From CAYUXU01 sp964489695 (GTDB lineage: Bacteria > Bacillota_I > Bacilli_A > Erysipelotrichales > Erysipelotrichaceae): DNA of 42,281 nucleotides. This document shows, piece after piece, positions 41,955 to 42,281 of this stretch. The DNA lies in NCBI GenBank assembly GCA_964489695.1, contig CAZAZP010000007.1:1-42281 (forward strand), read 5' to 3'. The notes under the pieces were generated by a model. It did no database searches. It was not told where the DNA came from and worked only from the letters and a program-made list of their open reading frames with translations. A program made the translations under genes and the position numbers. The stretch's first letter is position 1; each line of letters opens with the position of its first letter.

Positions 41955-42281
41955 TTGGGCTATTTTCACTGGGGTAAGTTAATGTTTGATAATTAAACCC
42001 TTGGTGCTTGAGCCAATCTCTCACGGCCAGATATTCTTGATAACCACCCGGATGGGCGAGATAACAAGTAATAACTAAATAGCTGGCTGGTTTGAGCCGT
42101 TTTAATAGGGCATTTAAAGAATTCAAGGTTGAAGCAGGTTGCGTGATTAGGTTTTTATCACCACCCGGTAAATAACCTAAATTATAGATGGCTAAATCCA
42201 GCGGTTCAACTAAAAATGTATCAACTAACTGATGATCAGCTAAAATATAAGTGATATTTTTTAAATGCTGGGTAATTTTTT
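41911..42281 (-). CDS. mnmM: SAM-dependent tRNA methyltransferase MnmM/YtqB family (partial)
   Basis: The frame is open from the window edge to TAA 41911-41913, giving the last ~122 residues. The sequence ...LDLAIYNLGYLPGGDKNLITQ and ITCYLAHPGGYQEYLAV matches the YtqB group (PF06962-type): NLGYLPGGDK and HPGG are its hallmarks. YtqB of Bacillus is now named MnmM, which makes mnm5s2U at the tRNA wobble base. The SAM-binding N-terminus lies beyond the window. The TTG at 42126 is internal, not the start. Confidence 0.85.
   Translation of the reverse strand, partial: KITQHLKNITYILADHQLVDTFLVEPLDLAIYNLGYLPGGDKNLITQPASTLNSLNALLKRLKPASYLVITCYLAHPGGYQEYLAVRDWLKHQGFNYQTLTYPSENSPITYLIELKDNQVAL

Noticed and set aside
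1..42281. CRISPR array, insertion sequence, prophage or integrative element
   Set aside because: No regularly spaced repeats, transposase, integrase, phage or conjugation genes were found; codon use is even throughout.

Overview
The window is chromosomal DNA from a low-GC Gram-positive bacterium (Bacillota). The evidence is the gene order and content: comC-like/radC/mreC/mreD, polA-mutM-coaE-dnaB-dnaI, pfkA-pyk, scpA-scpB-rluB, the Gram-positive helicase loaders DnaB and DnaI, a DHH-type pyrophosphatase with CBS/DRTGG domains, many TTG/GTG starts and AGGAGG-like ribosome sites. The standard genetic code fits. I cannot name the genus; a small-genome lineage near Erysipelotrichia/Culicoidibacter or Lactobacillales is a guess. 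No tRNA, rRNA, CRISPR array, IS element or prophage gene was seen.

Layout. (1) 1-3.0 kb, minus strand: a membrane-anchored XRE-type regulator cut by the window edge, a 397-base gap holding a folded three-stem element, and an arylsulfotransferase. (2) 3.1-4.1 kb, plus: a cold-shock protein with a structured leader, its terminator, and queT. (3) 4.1-6.3 kb, minus: an MFS transporter followed by pheA. (4) 6.4-12.6 kb, plus: a six-gene operon aroB-aroC-aroE/K fusion-aroQ-DAHP synthase-aroA that encodes all seven shikimate-pathway activities. It is preceded by a promoter, an 11-codon Phe-rich leader peptide and a terminator: a phenylalanine attenuator. (5) 12.6-17 kb: a DUF4332 protein (plus), then on the minus strand a glycerophosphodiester phosphodiesterase, a second MFS transporter and the CBS-pyrophosphatase. 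(6) 17-19.5 kb, plus: a GH3-fold protein whose catalytic motifs are altered. (7) 19.5-22 kb: a 38-codon small ORF, a truncated prepilin-peptidase domain, radC, mreC and mreD. (8) 22-24.1 kb: an AI-2E-family membrane protein and an orphan ZnuA-like lipoprotein without its metal-binding histidines. (9) 24.2-40.9 kb: a long housekeeping run from polA to deoC. (10) 41-42.3 kb: a Gfo/Idh/MocA oxidoreductase and, convergent, the C-terminal part of the tRNA methyltransferase MnmM.

How the genes work together. DAHP synthase to chorismate synthase come from one transcript that appears to sense Phe supply through translation of the leader, while the diverging pheA gives the committed step from chorismate to Phe. 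The polA-dnaI run joins DNA repair and replication loading. pfkA-pyk has its own strong promoter at the end of dnaI and reads through a hairpin at the pyk stop codon into pdp, scpA and scpB. The most notable items are the Phe-leader control of the common aromatic pathway, the GH3 protein with a Glu at the nucleophile position, the His-less ZnuA homologue, the odd comC/small-ORF/radC junction, and the three-stem element near base 930.
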